This document shows, piece after piece, positions 6,321 through 13,180 of a stretch of DNA of 19,065 nucleotides (position 1 is its first letter; every line of letters begins with the position of its first letter). The notes beneath the pieces were generated by a model, which saw nothing but the letters and a program-made list of their open reading frames with translations, did not search any database and had not been told where the DNA came from. Origin of the DNA: an uncultured Clostridia bacterium (GTDB taxonomy: Bacteria > Bacillota > Clostridia > UBA1381); NCBI GenBank assembly GCA_910585795.1, contig CAJUFV010000094.1:1-19065 (forward strand), written 5' to 3'. The position numbers and the translations under genes were made by a program.

Positions 6321-7214
6321 ATGAAAGTATCATTTTTAAAAAAACTAACAGGTATAACTATCGCGTCAATACTTGCCGTTGGAAGTATTGCAGGCTGCGG
6401 AAGTAAGGATACAGCGTCTATTCTGGGCAACGGTACAGCAAATGGAAACGATGTTCTTCGAGTAGGAATGGAATGTGCATACGCACCCTTTAACTGGACG
6501 CAGACAAGCGACAGTGTTTCTAACGGAGATAAGGCTGTTCCTATTTACGGCGGAGGCGGATATGCGTATGGTTATGACGTTATGATTGCAAAGAAGATTG
6601 CCGAAAACTTAGGAATGGATCTTGAAATTCATAAAGTTGAATGGGATTCCATAGGGCTTTCAATGGATTCCGGTGAATATGATTGTATCATCGCAGGTAT
6701 GGGACGCACTGCCGAAAGACAGTTATCCTATTCCTTTACAGAACCGTATTATTACAGGAATAACTGCGTTGTTGTTAAGAAAGGGTCTGATATTGAAAAC
6801 ATTACAGGTCTTTCAGAACTTGCGGGTAAAAATGTAAAAGTAACAACGCAGCTTGGCACAGGCTGGGTTCCTCTTTTAAATCAGATACCGGATGCGGTAT
6901 TGGGAGCAAATTATGAGACTACGGCGGAAGTGTTTATGGCAATTTCAAATGGTACCGCAGATGTTGCAGTTATCGATTTGCCGACAGCAGAATCGGCGCT
7001 TCTTACCAATAGTGATTTAAAGATTATCACCCTAAATGAAAATGACACATTCTCAGGCGATGAAGAAATGACTAATATTTGTATCGCAACAAGAAAAGAT
7101 GATATTGAATTGAGAGATAAAATTCAGGGCGCGATGGACACATTAGGACTTACGCGTGATAGTATGAATGAGCTTATGGAGGAAGCTATCAAGCTTCAGC
7201 CTGCGGCAAATTAA
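6321..7214 (+). CDS. Amino-acid ABC transporter substrate-binding lipoprotein
   Basis: This 297-residue binding protein of the family 3 (PF00497) group would capture an amino acid outside the membrane for the permease and ATPase encoded next. Residues 1-26 form a lipoprotein signal with lipobox IAGC, and Cys26 would be lipidated. The mature domain starts near VLRVGMECAYAPFNW and continues through GYDVMIAKKIAENLG, the ligand loop AGMGRTAERQLSYSFTEPYY (Arg129 is placed to bind the alpha-carboxylate), LGTGW, and VAVIDLPTA in lobe 2. About 20 residues are inserted between the APFNW strand and GYDV, a form common in Firmicutes members of this family. AGGAGATGA lies just ahead of the ATG. The ligand cannot be read from the sequence; downstream catabolic genes hint at GABA, a related omega-amino acid, or a basic amino acid. 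Confidence 0.9.
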   Translation: MKVSFLKKLTGITIASILAVGSIAGCGSKDTASILGNGTANGNDVLRVGMECAYAPFNWTQTSDSVSNGDKAVPIYGGGGYAYGYDVMIAKKIAENLGMDLEIHKVEWDSIGLSMDSGEYDCIIAGMGRTAERQLSYSFTEPYYYRNNCVVVKKGSDIENITGLSELAGKNVKVTTQLGTGWVPLLNQIPDAVLGANYETTAEVFMAISNGTADVAVIDLPTAESALLTNSDLKIITLNENDTFSGDEEMTNICIATRKDDIELRDKIQGAMDTLGLTRDSMNELMEEAIKLQPAAN

Positions 7215-7226
7215 AAGTTATTTGGC

Positions 7227-7270
7227 AACGGAGCTGATTTACTTTGAGTAAACAGCTCCGTTATTTATTT
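7227..7270 (+). terminator. Strong hairpin between binding-protein and permease genes
   Basis: AACGGAGCTG (7227-7236) and TTTACT (7238-7243) pair with AGTAAA (7247-7252) and CAGCTCCGTT (7253-7262), leaving one bulged A and a three-base loop. ATTTATTTGATTTT follows, a weak T tract. A partial terminator or 3' stabiliser here would leave the binding protein in excess of the membrane parts, a known pattern in ABC importer operons. Confidence 0.7.
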
Positions 7271-7293
7271 GATTTTAAAGGGGAAGTGAACTT

Positions 7294-8049
7294 ATGGGAA
7301 ATACACCTAACGGAGTTTTTGAATGGGTATTGTTTATAGCCCGTGAATATTCCGATTTGTTTATAACGGGAACAATTATTACCTTAGCGGTAGCAGTAAT
7401 TGGAACACTTATCGGGTTTGTTCTCGGGTTTGTAATGGGTATAGTTGAAGATACAAAGATAGATGAAGACGACAATATTGTCTGGAAGGTAATCTTAGGA
7501 CTTTTAAAGGGAATATGTAAAATTTACATAGAGATTTTCCGCGATACACCAATGATAGTGCAGGCAATGATAATTTATTTCGGCATTCGTCAGTGTGGAT
7601 TTGAAATAGATCCCATTGCCGCGGGAATAATTGTAACTACCTTGAATACAGGAGCATATATGGCGGAAACAGTGCGCGGAGGAATAAAGTCTATTGATGT
7701 TGGACAACGCGAGGGGGCGCTGGCAATGGGAATGTCGCCGGTTTCGGTGATGTTGTTTATAGTATTGCCGCAGGCTTTTAAGAATATTATTCCTGAAATG
7801 GTAAATATGTTCTTAACTAATTTGAAAATGACTTCCGTTCTTAATGTCATTGGAGTAAAGGAATTGTTTTTACAAGCGAAAACAGCAGGCGGAACATACT
7901 ACAAATACCTTGAGTCTTATCTTACAATAGCGGTAATATATTTTGTTCTTTGCTTTGTATTTAACAGATTATTTTTGCTGTTAGAAAAGAAAATCGCAGG
8001 AAAAAAGGATTATGTCCTTGCAGTAGAGCATATGGACAATAATGAATAA
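7294..8049 (+). CDS. Amino-acid ABC transporter permease (HisM/GlnP type)
   Basis: This 251-residue membrane protein would form the channel for the imported amino acid. Hydrophobic helices are seen at about residues 22-48 (LFITGTIITLAVAVIGTLIG), 75-105, and near the C-terminus (YLTIAVIYFVLCFVFNRLFLLL). The EAA coupling loop that contacts the ATPase is REGALAMGMSPVSVMLFIVLP. The FRDTPMIVQAMIIYFGIRQ segment is typical of the His/Glu/Gln permease group. A small acidic insert (EDTKIDEDDNIVWK, about residues 51-64) sits between the first two helices. Only one permease gene is present, so the transporter is probably a homodimer in the membrane. GGGGAAGTG precedes the ATG. Confidence 0.92.
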   Translation: MGNTPNGVFEWVLFIAREYSDLFITGTIITLAVAVIGTLIGFVLGFVMGIVEDTKIDEDDNIVWKVILGLLKGICKIYIEIFRDTPMIVQAMIIYFGIRQCGFEIDPIAAGIIVTTLNTGAYMAETVRGGIKSIDVGQREGALAMGMSPVSVMLFIVLPQAFKNIIPEMVNMFLTNLKMTSVLNVIGVKELFLQAKTAGGTYYKYLESYLTIAVIYFVLCFVFNRLFLLLEKKIAGKKDYVLAVEHMDNNE

Positions 8050-8063
8050 AGGAGTGTGTTCTT

Positions 8064-8807
8064 ATGAAAAACGAAGAAATTATAAGGGTTGAAGAGCTTA
8101 GTAAAAGCTTCGGAGAACACGAGGTGTTGAGGAAGATAGATTTTGAGGTCAATCGAGGAGAGGTGATTTGTATTTTGGGATCATCGGGCTCAGGCAAATC
8201 AACGTTGCTGCGGTGTATTAACCGTCTTGAAAAGCCGAGCTACGGAAGAGTGTTCTTTCACGGAAAAGAGCTTGGTAAATCTCAAAAGGAAATTAACAGC
8301 TATCGTTCAAAGGTGGGAATGGTTTTTCAATCCTTTAATTTATTTAATAATATGACTGTTTTGAAAAATTGTATGGAATGTACGAGAAAGGTACTTCATT
8401 TACCGAAGGAGGAAGCGTATGACAGAGCTATACTTCATCTTAAATCTGTCGGTATGGCACCATATATAAATGCTCTGCCTGCACAGCTCTCAGGCGGACA
8501 GAAACAACGAGTAGCTATTGCTCGCGGACTTTGTATGAATCCCGAAGTGCTGCTCTTTGATGAACCAACAAGTGCGCTTGACCCTGAAATGGTCGGCGAA
8601 GTGCTTAATGTTATGAAATCACTTTCAAAAACAGGACTTACAATGCTGATTGTAACTCACGAAATGGGCTTTGCGCGAGATGTTTCCGATAGGGTTTTAT
8701 TTATGGATAAGGGGTACATTGTAGAGGACGCGCCGCCCGAAAAATTCTTTACTTCACCCGATAATTCAAGAACAAAGGAATTTTTGTCGCGTTATATGGC
8801 AGGTTGA
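8064..8807 (+). CDS. Amino-acid ABC transporter ATP-binding protein (GlnQ type)
   Basis: This 247-residue ATPase would power the importer from the cytoplasmic side. All motifs are intact: Walker A GSSGSGKS (39-46), Q-loop Gln89 (VFQSFNLF), signature LSGGQKQR (from 142), Walker B VLLFDE (162-167) followed by PTSALDPE, and the switch His199 (IVTHEMGFARD). The length and the GlnQ-like ends (MDKGYIVEDAPPEKFF) fit the polar amino-acid group. It begins 14 bases after the permease stop with AAAGGAGTG as ribosome binding site, so the two are one transcription unit. Confidence 0.95.
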   Translation: MKNEEIIRVEELSKSFGEHEVLRKIDFEVNRGEVICILGSSGSGKSTLLRCINRLEKPSYGRVFFHGKELGKSQKEINSYRSKVGMVFQSFNLFNNMTVLKNCMECTRKVLHLPKEEAYDRAILHLKSVGMAPYINALPAQLSGGQKQRVAIARGLCMNPEVLLFDEPTSALDPEMVGEVLNVMKSLSKTGLTMLIVTHEMGFARDVSDRVLFMDKGYIVEDAPPEKFFTSPDNSRTKEFLSRYMAG

Positions 8808-8819
8808 TAGGAGGTAAAA

Positions 8820-9452
8820 ATGAATAATTTTGTTGTTACATTTGCAAGAGGATTTGGAACAGGAGGAAAAGAAATTGCGTCAAAACTTGCTGCTGATTTA
8901 GGTGTGCATTGCTATGAAAACCGCATATTGACTCTGGCGTCTCAAATGAGCGGACTTAATAAAAAACTGTTTGACGAAGTAAACGAAAAAATACGCTCGT
9001 CAGGGGGGTTTACCAATTTACTGAGAGGACTTCCGCGGGCGCGGCATTATATTTCACGAAACGAAAAGTTTGTTTCGGACGATAAGCTGTTTGAATTTCA
9101 AAAACAGATTATCGAAAATTTAGCCGAAACAGAATCCTGCGTAATTGTAGGAAAATGCGCCGATTGGATTTTGCGCGGACGCGAAAATGTAGTAAGCATT
9201 TATATTGAAGCGCCAAGAGATTTTTGTATTAAGCGTACTATGGACAATATGCAGGTATCAAGAGAGACAGCGGCGGCAACCATAAAACAAACTGACAAGT
9301 TCCGCGCGGATTATTATAATTATTATACTCACGGAAATTATTGGACAAATCCGGTGAATTATGATATGACGCTCAACAGCGAAAAAGCCGGTATTGAAAA
9401 TTGTGTTGCAATAATTAAAGAGTATATGAAAATCAAAGGGTTAATTAAATAA
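8820..9452 (+). CDS. Cytidylate kinase-like family protein
   Basis: This 210-residue protein belongs to the cytidylate kinase-like group (PF13189), P-loop proteins common in Clostridia whose true substrate is mostly unknown. The N-terminal loop is ARGFGTGGKEIASKLA, a GxGxxGKE variant of the P-loop rather than the GPSGAGKGT form of housekeeping CMP kinases. It continues with CYENRILTLAS, the strand CVIVGKCADWILRG, and an Arg-rich region (APRDFCIKRTMDNMQVSRETAAATI), then RADYYNYYTHGNYW, all typical of the group. It starts 12 bases after the ATPase stop with AGGAGGT as ribosome binding site, inside the uptake and catabolism cluster. A regulatory or accessory kinase role is possible; nothing in the sequence proves an activity. 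Confidence 0.82.
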   Translation: MNNFVVTFARGFGTGGKEIASKLAADLGVHCYENRILTLASQMSGLNKKLFDEVNEKIRSSGGFTNLLRGLPRARHYISRNEKFVSDDKLFEFQKQIIENLAETESCVIVGKCADWILRGRENVVSIYIEAPRDFCIKRTMDNMQVSRETAAATIKQTDKFRADYYNYYTHGNYWTNPVNYDMTLNSEKAGIENCVAIIKEYMKIKGLIK

Positions 9453-9470
9453 TGGGAGTGAGATAATACT

Positions 9471-10691
9471 ATGTTATTAAAAGAAACAGGCTTAACAGCA
9501 CAGGATATAAAGAATAAAGTCGGTAAATATATGATTGAAACATATGAACGTTTTGATTTTGTGGCAGACACTGCAAAAGATATGTATGTTTATGATGAAA
9601 ACGGAAATGAGTACCTTGACTTTTACGCGGGAATTGCTGTAAACTCTGTCGGCAACTGCAACAAGGCTGTTGTAGAGGCGGTGCGTACTCAAGCCGGAGA
9701 GATTATGCAAACCTTTAACTATCCATACACCGTTCCACAGGCGTTGCTTGCAGAAAAAATTTGTACTGCGATTGGTATGGATAAGATTTTCTTTCAGAAC
9801 AGCGGTGCGGAAGCAAATGAAGCTATGATTAAAATGGCAAGAAAGTACGGTGTAGAGAAATACGGCGCCAATAAGTATAATATAGTTACGGCGGCAAAAT
9901 CTTTTCACGGCAGAACTTTTGGCGCAATGAGTGCAACAGGTCAGCCGGACAATGCTTGTCAGATAGGATTTGGAGATATGACACCGGGTTTTACATATGC
10001 GGAGTATAACAATCTTGAAGCTTTTAAGGCTGCCTGTACGGAAAACACGATTGCTATTATGATTGAGCCGGTTCAGGGCGAAGGCGGTGTAAATCCTGCA
10101 ACCCCTGAATTTATGAAAGGACTTCGTGAGTTTTGTGATAAAAATAACATATTGCTTTTGCTTGATGAGGTACAGACGGGTTGGTGCAGAACAGGCTCGA
10201 TAATGAGTTATATGAATTACGGAATAAAGCCTGATATTGTTTCTATGGCAAAGGCTATGGGCGGAGGTATGCCTATTGGCGCGATATGCGCGTCATCAGA
10301 GGTTGCAAAAGCATTCACAATGGGCTCTCACGGCACAACCTTTGGCGGACACCCTGTTTGCTGCGCCGCGTCGCTTGCAGCGGTTACGGAGCTGTTAGAT
10401 AAAAAACTTGCGGACAATGCAAAAGCGATGGGCACATATTTTATGAGTTTGCTCAAAACGCTTCCTCATATAAAAGAAGTAAGAGGTCAGGGCTTGCTTG
10501 TAGGAGTTGAATTTGAAGACGGGATTAACAGCGTTGATATAAAGCATGCCTGCTTTGACAGAAAATTGCTTATTACCGCTATCGGTACAAATATTATTCG
10601 TATGATTCCGCCGCTTATTGTTACAGAAAAGGATTGTGATATAGCATTTGCAATTATAAGGGAGGCAATTAGAGACGTTTATGAAAAATAA
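9471..10691 (+). CDS. Class-III PLP aminotransferase (ArgD/GabT-like)
   Basis: This 406-residue class-III aminotransferase would move the omega-amino group of an amino acid or amine to an oxo acid and so yield a semialdehyde. PLP site elements are visible: NSGAEANEAMIKMAR (phosphate loop, near 110), SFHGRTFGAM (ring stacking, near 144), LLDEVQTGWCRTG with Asp232 and Gln235, and the Schiff-base lysine Lys261 in SMAKAMGGGMP. HGTTFGGHPVCCAA completes the partner-subunit site. Sequence similarity is closest in feel to acetylornithine aminotransferase, but no other arginine biosynthesis gene is nearby. The neighbours (importer, iron alcohol dehydrogenase, gamma-glutamyl hydrolase) favour catabolism, for example of GABA or ornithine. 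The specific substrate stays open. Its stop overlaps the next start by 11 bases. Confidence 0.9.
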   Translation: MLLKETGLTAQDIKNKVGKYMIETYERFDFVADTAKDMYVYDENGNEYLDFYAGIAVNSVGNCNKAVVEAVRTQAGEIMQTFNYPYTVPQALLAEKICTAIGMDKIFFQNSGAEANEAMIKMARKYGVEKYGANKYNIVTAAKSFHGRTFGAMSATGQPDNACQIGFGDMTPGFTYAEYNNLEAFKAACTENTIAIMIEPVQGEGGVNPATPEFMKGLREFCDKNNILLLLDEVQTGWCRTGSIMSYMNYGIKPDIVSMAKAMGGGMPIGAICASSEVAKAFTMGSHGTTFGGHPVCCAASLAAVTELLDKKLADNAKAMGTYFMSLLKTLPHIKEVRGQGLLVGVEFEDGINSVDIKHACFDRKLLITAIGTNIIRMIPPLIVTEKDCDIAFAIIREAIRDVYEK

Positions 10692-11817
10692 ATTTCAATA
10701 TTATTTGCCTGTCAACATAATATTTGGCAGCGGAAAAATAAATTCTGTTGGTGATATTTCAAGAACATACGGCTCAAAAGCACTGATTGTTACGGGCGGC
10801 AACAGCGCAAAAAAGTCAGGTGTTTATGATTGTGTAAAGAATTGTCTTGTATCTGTTGGGATTGATACTGTTTTATTTGATAAAGTAACACAAAATCCTC
10901 TTACCACTACTGCCGTTGAAGGCGCGGCTATGGCAAAAGAACATAATTGTAATGTTGTTGTGGCGGTTGGCGGTGGAAGTGTTATGGACTGTGCGAAAGC
11001 CATTGCATTTCTTGCCATTAATGACGGGGATATAAATGACTACATATTCAATATTCGTAATAGTGATAAGGCTCTGCCGTTGATTTTAATTCCAACCACT
11101 TGCGGAACGGGTTCAGAGGGCAACGGTTTTGCGGTACTTACAAATCCCGAAACAGGCGACAAAAAATCGCTCAGATGTAATGCAATCATTGCAAAAGCGT
11201 CAATAATAGACCCTGAGTGTATGATGACTATGCCAAAAAATGTTTTGGCTTCCGTAGGATTTGACGCATTATGCCATAATATAGAAGCATATACATCTAT
11301 GATTGCCCAGCCTTTTACAGACGCACTGAGTTTATACGCTATTTCGCTTATAGCGAATAATCTGACAGATGTATATAACGGTAAAATAGAAAAAAGCGGT
11401 TGGGAAAAGCTTACGCTGGCAAGTACCATAGGCGGTATGGTTATAAATACGGCAGGCGTAACACTGGCGCACGGTATGGAACACCCCGTTAGCGGACTTC
11501 GTAACATAGTTCACGGTCAGGGCTTGGCGGCGCTTACTCCCGCCATTATTGAAGCATCATATAAAGGCAATGAGAATAAATTCAAAAATATTGCAAAATG
11601 CTTTGGAGGTACTTGCGCTGAAGATTGCGCAAAAGTAATACGAAATCTCTTATGTGAAATAGATTTAACACGCACTCTTTCTGATTTGGGAATAAAAGAA
11701 AATGATATTCCGTGGCTAGCGGAAAATTGTATAAAGGTTTCCGCCGCAAGTGTAAAGAATAATCCTGTTGTATTCACGCAAGGGGAAATTGCAGAATTGT
11801 ACGGAAGATGCTTATGA
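10681..11817 (+). CDS. Iron-containing alcohol dehydrogenase
   Basis: This 378-residue member of the iron-dependent alcohol dehydrogenase family would reduce an aldehyde with NAD(P)H in the cytoplasm. The dinucleotide motif VAVGGGSVMDCAKA is at 94-107. The metal ligands are in the expected places: Asp195 and His199 (GFDALCHNIEAY), His264 (TLAHGMEHPVSG) and His278 (NIVHGQG). Length is normal for the family. The start overlaps the aminotransferase end by 11 bases, which points to translational coupling, so the semialdehyde made by the aminotransferase is the likely substrate. With GABA as the starting compound the product would be 4-hydroxybutyrate; other omega-amino acids would give matching hydroxy acids. 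Confidence 0.92.
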   Translation: MKNKFQYYLPVNIIFGSGKINSVGDISRTYGSKALIVTGGNSAKKSGVYDCVKNCLVSVGIDTVLFDKVTQNPLTTTAVEGAAMAKEHNCNVVVAVGGGSVMDCAKAIAFLAINDGDINDYIFNIRNSDKALPLILIPTTCGTGSEGNGFAVLTNPETGDKKSLRCNAIIAKASIIDPECMMTMPKNVLASVGFDALCHNIEAYTSMIAQPFTDALSLYAISLIANNLTDVYNGKIEKSGWEKLTLASTIGGMVINTAGVTLAHGMEHPVSGLRNIVHGQGLAALTPAIIEASYKGNENKFKNIAKCFGGTCAEDCAKVIRNLLCEIDLTRTLSDLGIKENDIPWLAENCIKVSAASVKNNPVVFTQGEIAELYGRCL

Positions 11818-11936
11818 TATATCATAAAGCAGACTATTTTAGCAAGATGCGCGGTTAATGTGTTCAGTGGAGGCATAAGTCTTTGCTGAGCATTTGCCGC
11901 ATATATGCGAAAATGATATTGGGAGTGATTTTGATT

Positions 11937-12638
11937 ATGAAGCCTATTATAGGAATTGTACCGCTATGGGATAGCAATAAGAAAAGTTATTGGATGTTGC
12001 CGGGATATGTTGAGAGTATCATAGACTCAGAAGCCATACCTGTAATACTGCCTATGACAGATAATACAGATATTATAGACAGATTATTTAATACGTGCGG
12101 CGGCATTTTATTCACAGGAGGACAGGACATATCTCCGTCAATTTATGGAGAAGCTGCATTTTCCGAATGTGGAGAAATATGCGGTGAAAGAGATAATATG
12201 GAAAAGTATTTATTTGAACTTGTCTTAAAAAATGACAAACCCGCACTTGGAATTTGTCGCGGTATTCAAATATTTAACGCTTTGCTTGGAGGTACATTGT
12301 ATCAGGATTTAAACTCTCAATTTCTATCAAATATAAACCATCATCAGTTGCCACCTTATAATTTGACAACGCATAAAGTAAAATTATGCAACCAAACACC
12401 ACTGCAAGCGTTGCTGAAAAAAGATGTATTGGAGGTAAATAGTTATCACCATCAAGCAATACGAACTTTATCAGAAGAACTTTCACCAATGGCATTTTCC
12501 GAAGATGGATTGACAGAAGCTGTATATATGCCGTCTAAACGGTTTGTATGGGCTGTACAGTGGCATCCTGAATTTTTATATAAAACCGACGAAAATAGCA
12601 GAAAAATATTTAGAGCGTTTATAAACTCGGCTTCTTAA
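11937..12638 (+). CDS. Class I glutamine amidotransferase-like hydrolase (peptidase C26, PuuD-like)
   Basis: This 233-residue enzyme is of the peptidase C26 type, whose best known member, PuuD, splits gamma-glutamyl-GABA into glutamate and GABA. The catalytic triad is in place: Cys107 in ALGICRGIQIFN, His210 and Glu212 in AVQWHPEF. ILFTGGQDISPSIYGE, GGTLYQDL and EVNSYHHQAI are family motifs. I chose the ATG at 11937 because GGGAGTGA lies eight bases upstream and the protein then begins MKPIIGIVPLWD as in relatives; an ATG at 11883 would add 18 unlike residues. A 119-base gap separates it from the dehydrogenase with no clear terminator, so it could share the transcript. A glutaminase domain of another amidotransferase is less likely, as no synthase partner is nearby. 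Confidence 0.85.
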   Translation: MKPIIGIVPLWDSNKKSYWMLPGYVESIIDSEAIPVILPMTDNTDIIDRLFNTCGGILFTGGQDISPSIYGEAAFSECGEICGERDNMEKYLFELVLKNDKPALGICRGIQIFNALLGGTLYQDLNSQFLSNINHHQLPPYNLTTHKVKLCNQTPLQALLKKDVLEVNSYHHQAIRTLSEELSPMAFSEDGLTEAVYMPSKRFVWAVQWHPEFLYKTDENSRKIFRAFINSAS

Positions 12639-12672
12639 TTATTGTAGAGTAATATATTAAACAAATTTTTTG

Positions 12673-12699
12673 TTGTATACATAAGAGTATGTTATACAA
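12673..12699. repeat. Inverted repeat upstream of the IS200 remnant
   Basis: TTGTATA and CATA (12673-12683) pair with TATG (12688-12691) and TATACAA (12693-12699) with one bulged T and a loop AGAG. It lacks a following T tract on either strand. It may be part of a degraded IS left end or a protein site. The rest of 12639-12767 is AT-rich and shows nothing else I can support. Confidence 0.4.
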
Positions 12700-12767
12700 T
12701 AAAAATATCAAATTATCTTTCGATATATATTCATCAGTTCAAAAATTTCCAAAAAATATTACATTCA

Positions 12768-13010
12768 CCCTTGACAAAAAGTGTCTTGGGGTATTTGAAA
12801 GGAAAAAGTGCCACGTTAATATTTCAAAGATGGGGAAATATGAAGTTTGCATACCGAAATCGCGAATTTTGGTGTAAGGGATATTACGTTGATACCGTGG
12901 GGAAAAATACAAAAGCGATAAAAACGTATATATCCGAACAATTAAAAAGAGATAGATAGAGTGACCAGTTGAGTTTGTTTGACCCACGGGACCCATTTAT
13001 GGGTAAGTAA
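12768..13010 (+). pseudogene. tnpA: IS200/IS605 TnpA transposase remnant (5'-truncated, amber codon)
   Basis: The frame reads LTKSVLGYLKGKSATLIFQ, then FAYRNREFWCKGYYVDTVG and KAIKTYISEQLKRDR, which is the C-terminal half of IS200/IS605 Y1 transposases; Tyr in TYISEQ aligns with the catalytic tyrosine. A TAG at 12957-12959 interrupts the frame, yet translation past it gives SDQLSLFDPRDPFMGK and then TAA at 13008-13010, the usual C-terminus of this family. The N-terminal half, with the HUH metal-binding histidines, is missing. The copy is therefore dead twice over. It sits between convergent genes, a neutral landing place. Confidence 0.85.
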
Positions 13011-13025
13011 GTAATAGTTGCATGG

Positions 13026-13120
13026 CTGGCAGGCCAATAAAAGACGCACTTGTGCGTTGCCAGTAGTATTAGGGCTATGCCCGAAAATGAAATACCACCC
13101 GCTATGCGGGTGGATTTTTA
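13026..13120 (+). repeat. Three-hairpin IS200/IS605 right-end region, also terminator-like
   Basis: CTGGCA (13026-13031) pairs with TGCCAG (13058-13063), enclosing ACGCAC/GTGCGT (13044-13057). GGGC/GCCC (13072-13082) and CCACCCGC/GCGGGTGG (13095-13113) follow, the last two sharing a TAT loop. ATTTTTATT after the third stem could end transcription on the + strand; on the minus strand the same stem is followed by TATTTCATTTT, so it may also serve ptsI. Position right after the tnpA stop fits the structured right end of the IS. A small ACAGT/ACTGT hairpin at 13147-13162 is the only other feature before ptsI. Confidence 0.65.
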
Positions 13121-13180
13121 TTGCGTTTGTAAATTCAATATTTAACACAGTAAAAAAACTGTATTTTAATTAAATATCCA

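Noticed and set aside
9471..10691. Firm argD call for the aminotransferase
   Set aside because: Motifs are shared by several class-III enzymes and there is no arginine biosynthesis gene nearby, so only the family is called.
12673..12699. Intrinsic terminator for the PuuD-like gene
   Set aside because: The inverted repeat has no T tract on the + strand; it is listed as a repeat only.
12689..12877. 62-residue reading frame on the + strand
   Set aside because: It overlaps the IS200 tnpA remnant in another frame, while the tnpA frame shows clear family motifs.
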